Below, one piece after another: positions 61,563-64,000 of a stretch of 64,000 nt of DNA (position 1 is the stretch's first letter; the number at the start of each line of letters is the position of its first letter). The position numbers were made by a program, and so were the translations under genes. The DNA comes from Negativibacillus massiliensis (GTDB lineage: Bacteria > Bacillota > Clostridia > Oscillospirales > Ruminococcaceae), in the NCBI RefSeq assembly GCF_900148495.1, contig NZ_FTRU01000008.1, positions 1,116,001 to 1,180,000 of the forward strand, written 5' to 3'. A model generated the notes under the pieces. That model had not been told where the DNA came from, ran no database searches, and worked only from the letters and a program-made list of their open reading frames with translations.

Positions 61563-62921
61563 ATGTCAAAATTACATGTACAGGATCTAACACAAGGCAG
61601 TATTACTCAAAAGTTACTGGTATTCGCCCTTCCTTACCTGTTTGCAAACCTGATTCAAGCACTTTATGGCGCGGTGGATATGATTGTTGTAGGCTGGTTT
61701 GACAGCGCTGCCGGCATTTCTGCTGTATCCATCGGCAGTCAGGTCATGCAGATCTTAACCAGTATGGTAGCGGGACTTACTATGGGAAGTACCATTTTGA
61801 TTGCGCAATATTCCGGTGCCCGCCGTCAGGAAGAAACAGTCCGAACCATCAGCACAACACTGACTCTGTTTGCATTGCTTGCGGTATTTTTTACCGGACT
61901 GCTATTTTTCTTTGCTCCAACCGTTCTTTCTCTGCTGCAAACACCACCAGAAGCACTTTCTGCTGCACTCAGTTATGTCCGAATCTGTTCCTGCGGCACT
62001 CTTTTTATCTTTGGTTATAACGCCATCAGTGCTATCCTGCGCGGACTGGGAGATTCTAAAAACCCGCTTAAATTTGTTGCCATCGCCTGTGTATGCAATA
62101 TCGTCCTTGACATTGCCCTTGTTGGAGGAGTCAAAATGGGAGCTGCCGGGGCTGCATTGGCAACCATTCTGTCTCAGGGAATCAGTATGCTGCTCGCAAT
62201 CTTCTTTTTGCAGAAAAATAACTTCATCTTCACCTTTTCACTCAAAAACTTCCGCATCTATCCGGATGAGGCAAAGCGTTTAATTCGTCTGGGACTTCCT
62301 GTCTCTCTTCAGGAAACCATGGTCAGCCTGTCATTTCTGGTTATCAATGCTATCGTCAATTCTCTGGGTGTGGTTGCTTCTGCCGCTGTCGGCATCTGTG
62401 CAAAATTTGAAAGTTTTGCAATGCTTCCTGCCGGAGCATTCTCCAGTGCAATTGCATCCATGTCTGCCCAGAATATGGGGGCACAAAAACCGCAGCGTGC
62501 TAAAAAATGTATGTGGACAGGCATTGCATTTGCCTTTTTATGCTCTTTGTTTTTCTTTTTCTGGGTGCAGATTCTGCCGCAGAGCGCTCTGGCTCTTTTT
62601 AAGGCGGATGAACAGGTTACAGCTGCTGGCATTGAATATCTGAGGACATTTAGTTTTGACTTTATGTTTGTTTCCTTCTACTTCTGCATGAATGGCTTCT
62701 TAAACGGATGCGGCTGCACCACATTTACCATGGCAAACGGCGTTGCTGCAACTTTCCTGGTAAGAATCCCTCTGGCATTTCTGCTCACAAGCTTCCTACC
62801 AAAGGAATTGTCCCTGTATGGAATTGGCGCAGCTGCTCCGGTTGCTACCCTGTTTTCCATTGCATTGTGTCTGTTTTACCTCAAAAGCGGAAAGTGGAAC
62901 ACCTGTGAAATTTCCTCCTAA
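61563..62921 (+). CDS. MATE-family multidrug/cation antiporter
   Basis: This 452-residue transporter has twelve membrane helices in two homologous MATE halves. PYLFANLIQALYGAVDM starts the first. It exports drugs or metabolites in exchange for Na+ or H+. Start ATG at 61563 has AGGAG seven bases upstream; another ATG three bases earlier is possible. Expression probably depends on readthrough of the leader hairpin. Confidence 0.9.
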   Translation: MSKLHVQDLTQGSITQKLLVFALPYLFANLIQALYGAVDMIVVGWFDSAAGISAVSIGSQVMQILTSMVAGLTMGSTILIAQYSGARRQEETVRTISTTLTLFALLAVFFTGLLFFFAPTVLSLLQTPPEALSAALSYVRICSCGTLFIFGYNAISAILRGLGDSKNPLKFVAIACVCNIVLDIALVGGVKMGAAGAALATILSQGISMLLAIFFLQKNNFIFTFSLKNFRIYPDEAKRLIRLGLPVSLQETMVSLSFLVINAIVNSLGVVASAAVGICAKFESFAMLPAGAFSSAIASMSAQNMGAQKPQRAKKCMWTGIAFAFLCSLFFFFWVQILPQSALALFKADEQVTAAGIEYLRTFSFDFMFVSFYFCMNGFLNGCGCTTFTMANGVAATFLVRIPLAFLLTSFLPKELSLYGIGAAAPVATLFSIALCLFYLKSGKWNTCEISS

Positions 62922-62950
62922 ACTTTTTGCCCGCGCTTTTTGTCAAACTA

Positions 62951-62979
62951 TTGACTTTTGGGAAAGATTATAGTATCCT
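62951..62979 (+). promoter_or_regulatory. Promoter of pyrB
   Basis: TTGACT (62951-62956) and TATCCT (62974-62979) are 17 bases apart. Confidence 0.65.
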
Positions 62980-63004
62980 TAATTAACAGAAAATTCCCTT
63001 TAAA

Positions 63005-63030
63005 GACAGCACCGAGAGGCTGGAAAGGGC
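63005..63030 (+). promoter_or_regulatory. PyrR-binding RNA element (pyrB leader)
   Basis: GACAGCACCGAGAGGCTGG matches the PyrR loop consensus and resembles the pyr operon element at 34.9 kb. It lies between the pyrB promoter and a terminator. Confidence 0.82.
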
Positions 63031-63057
63031 ATTGGCAATTAGTTATAGAATATCCCT

Positions 63058-63096
63058 GCCCTTCCATGCCCTTTTTTACGGTGGAAGGGCTTTTCT
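63058..63096 (+). terminator. Attenuator terminator of pyrB
   Basis: GCCCTTCCA and TGGAAGGGC form a nine-base stem around a T-rich loop, followed by TTTTCTTT, 32 bases before pyrB. Confidence 0.85.
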
Positions 63097-63127
63097 TTAT
63101 GCTAAAAAATTTTCGGGAGGTCATTTT

Positions 63128-64000
63128 ATGCGTCATTTAATCGATCCAATGGATTTGTCCCTGGAGGAAATCGACCAGCTCTTACAGGTCGGCGACGACA
63201 TCATCAAAAACCCGCAGAAATATTCTGAAGTTTGTAAAGGCAAAAAGCTTGCAACCCTCTTCTATGAACCAAGCACCCGCACCAGACTCAGCTTTGAATC
63301 TGCCATGATGGAACTGGGCGGCAACGTTATCGGATTCTCTTCCGCTGATTCTTCTTCCGCTGCAAAAGGCGAAAGCGTTGCTGATACCATCCGTGTTATC
63401 GCAGGCTATGCTGATATTGCTGCAATGCGTCACCCAAAAGAAGGCGCACCAATGGTTGCTGCAATGAACTCCCCAATTCCTGTTATCAACGCAGGCGATG
63501 GCGGCCATCAGCACCCAACTCAGACACTGACCGACCTGATGACCATTCATCAGCTCAAAGGCAGAGTAGACAACATGACTGTTGGTCTGTGCGGCGACCT
63601 GAAGTTCGGCAGAACCGTTCATTCTCTCATCACTGCTCTCTCCCGCTACGAAGGTATCCGTTTTGTACTGATCTCTCCAGATGAGCTGAAAATTCCAGAC
63701 TATGTTAAAACAGAAATTCTGGACAAAAAACAGATTCCATACACCGAAGTTCATACCTTGGAAGAGGCAATGCCAGAGCTTGATATCCTCTACATGACCC
63801 GCGTTCAGAGAGAACGTTTTGCAAGCGAGGAAGAATACCTGCGTCTGAAAGATTGCTACATCCTGACTCCAGAAAAACTTGCATCTGCAAAATCGGACAT
63901 GTATATCCTGCATCCACTGCCGCGTGTAAACGAAATCTCGGTTGCAGTAGACAAAGATCCACGTGCTGCATACTTTAAACAGGTATTCTTTGGCAAGATC
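63128..64000 (+). CDS. pyrB: Aspartate carbamoyltransferase catalytic subunit, 3' end cut off
   Basis: This gene encodes the enzyme that joins carbamoyl phosphate and aspartate, the committed step of pyrimidine synthesis. The 291 residues present include the carbamoyl-phosphate loop [32 protein letters not shown], and HPLPRVNEI. The last few residues lie beyond the window. GGGAGG lies seven bases before the ATG. It is separate from the main pyr operon but carries its own PyrR leader. A pyrI regulatory gene may follow, outside the window. Confidence 0.97.
   Translation, partial: MRHLIDPMDLSLEEIDQLLQVGDDIIKNPQKYSEVCKGKKLATLFYEPSTRTRLSFESAMMELGGNVIGFSSADSSSAAKGESVADTIRVIAGYADIAAMRHPKEGAPMVAAMNSPIPVINAGDGGHQHPTQTLTDLMTIHQLKGRVDNMTVGLCGDLKFGRTVHSLITALSRYEGIRFVLISPDELKIPDYVKTEILDKKQIPYTEVHTLEEAMPELDILYMTRVQRERFASEEEYLRLKDCYILTPEKLASAKSDMYILHPLPRVNEISVAVDKDPRAAYFKQVFFGKI

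Noticed and set aside
61460-61702. Frame starting with GTG across the MATE leader hairpin.
   Set aside because: No RBS at proper spacing and it continues inside the MATE gene in another phase.
63182-63913. Long minus-strand frame inside pyrB.
   Set aside because: Shadow of pyrB, whose conserved motifs are on plus.

Overview
The window looks like a chromosomal segment of a low-to-mid GC gut-type Firmicute of class Clostridia, probably an Oscillospirales/Ruminococcaceae relative. Reasons: strong AGGAGG ribosome binding sites, TTGACA/TATAAT-type promoters with 17-base spacers, a SCIFF peptide with its radical SAM maturase (a clostridial hallmark), PyrR and lysine-riboswitch attenuation, and a PhoB-type pst operon. 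The genus assignment is inference. The segment is mostly core metabolism; I see no prophage, transposase, plasmid gene or CRISPR array.

Layout. 1-0.7 kb: start of nfnA (minus). 1.0-2.1 kb: an HExxH metallopeptidase-like protein. 2.1-13.5 kb: three large exported proteins on the minus strand (an amidase with a degenerate GHL10 barrel and poly-Ser linkers, a GHL10 lipoprotein, and a 1779-residue Ig-repeat lipoprotein). 13.8-15.5 kb: histidine phosphatase and prfB. 15.7-18.1 kb: zinc-ribbon membrane protein and the rpsF-ssb-rpsR operon. 18.2-22.9 kb: GNAT-MazG fusion, HEPN-motif protein, serine hydrolase, tRNA-Ser(GGA), membrane protein. 23-27 kb: MacAB-like ABC efflux operon. 27.5-34.7 kb: PyrR-attenuated pyrR-pyrC-pyrF-carA-carB operon. 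35-41 kb: small membrane protein, ctpA, a TIGR04086-like gene, yajC, tgt, queA. 41-45.9 kb: lysine-riboswitch operon asd-dapA-dapB-ACT protein-Cys protein-glycosylasparaginase. 46-47.4 kb: ECF sigma and RsiV-like anti-sigma. 47.4-49.4 kb: ricin-type lectin with an octapeptide tail, a 54-residue membrane protein, and an XRE-S24 repressor with three palindromic sites. 49.5-51.2 kb: SCIFF maturase and precursor. 51.2-57.9 kb: pstSCAB-phoU-phoB-phoR. 58.2-64 kb: NadM-like enzyme, PatB-type lyase, a 20-cysteine protein, a COG4087-type HAD phosphatase, a MATE transporter behind an attenuator-like hairpin, and pyrB behind a second PyrR leader.

How genes work together. Two PyrR leaders tie pyrB (63 kb) to the main pyr operon (27-34 kb). 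The lysine riboswitch controls the aspartate-to-dihydrodipicolinate branch together with a glycosylasparaginase that could release aspartate. The pst operon carries its own two-component regulator and a candidate Pho box. Most interesting leads: the XRE-S24/54-residue membrane protein unit with three 13-bp operators, the GNAT-MazG fusion overlapping a HEPN-motif gene, the 20-Cys protein, the lectin with a basic octapeptide tail, a Cys-rich small protein coupled into the lysine operon, and several leader hairpins. All family assignments come from reading motifs; no database search was run.
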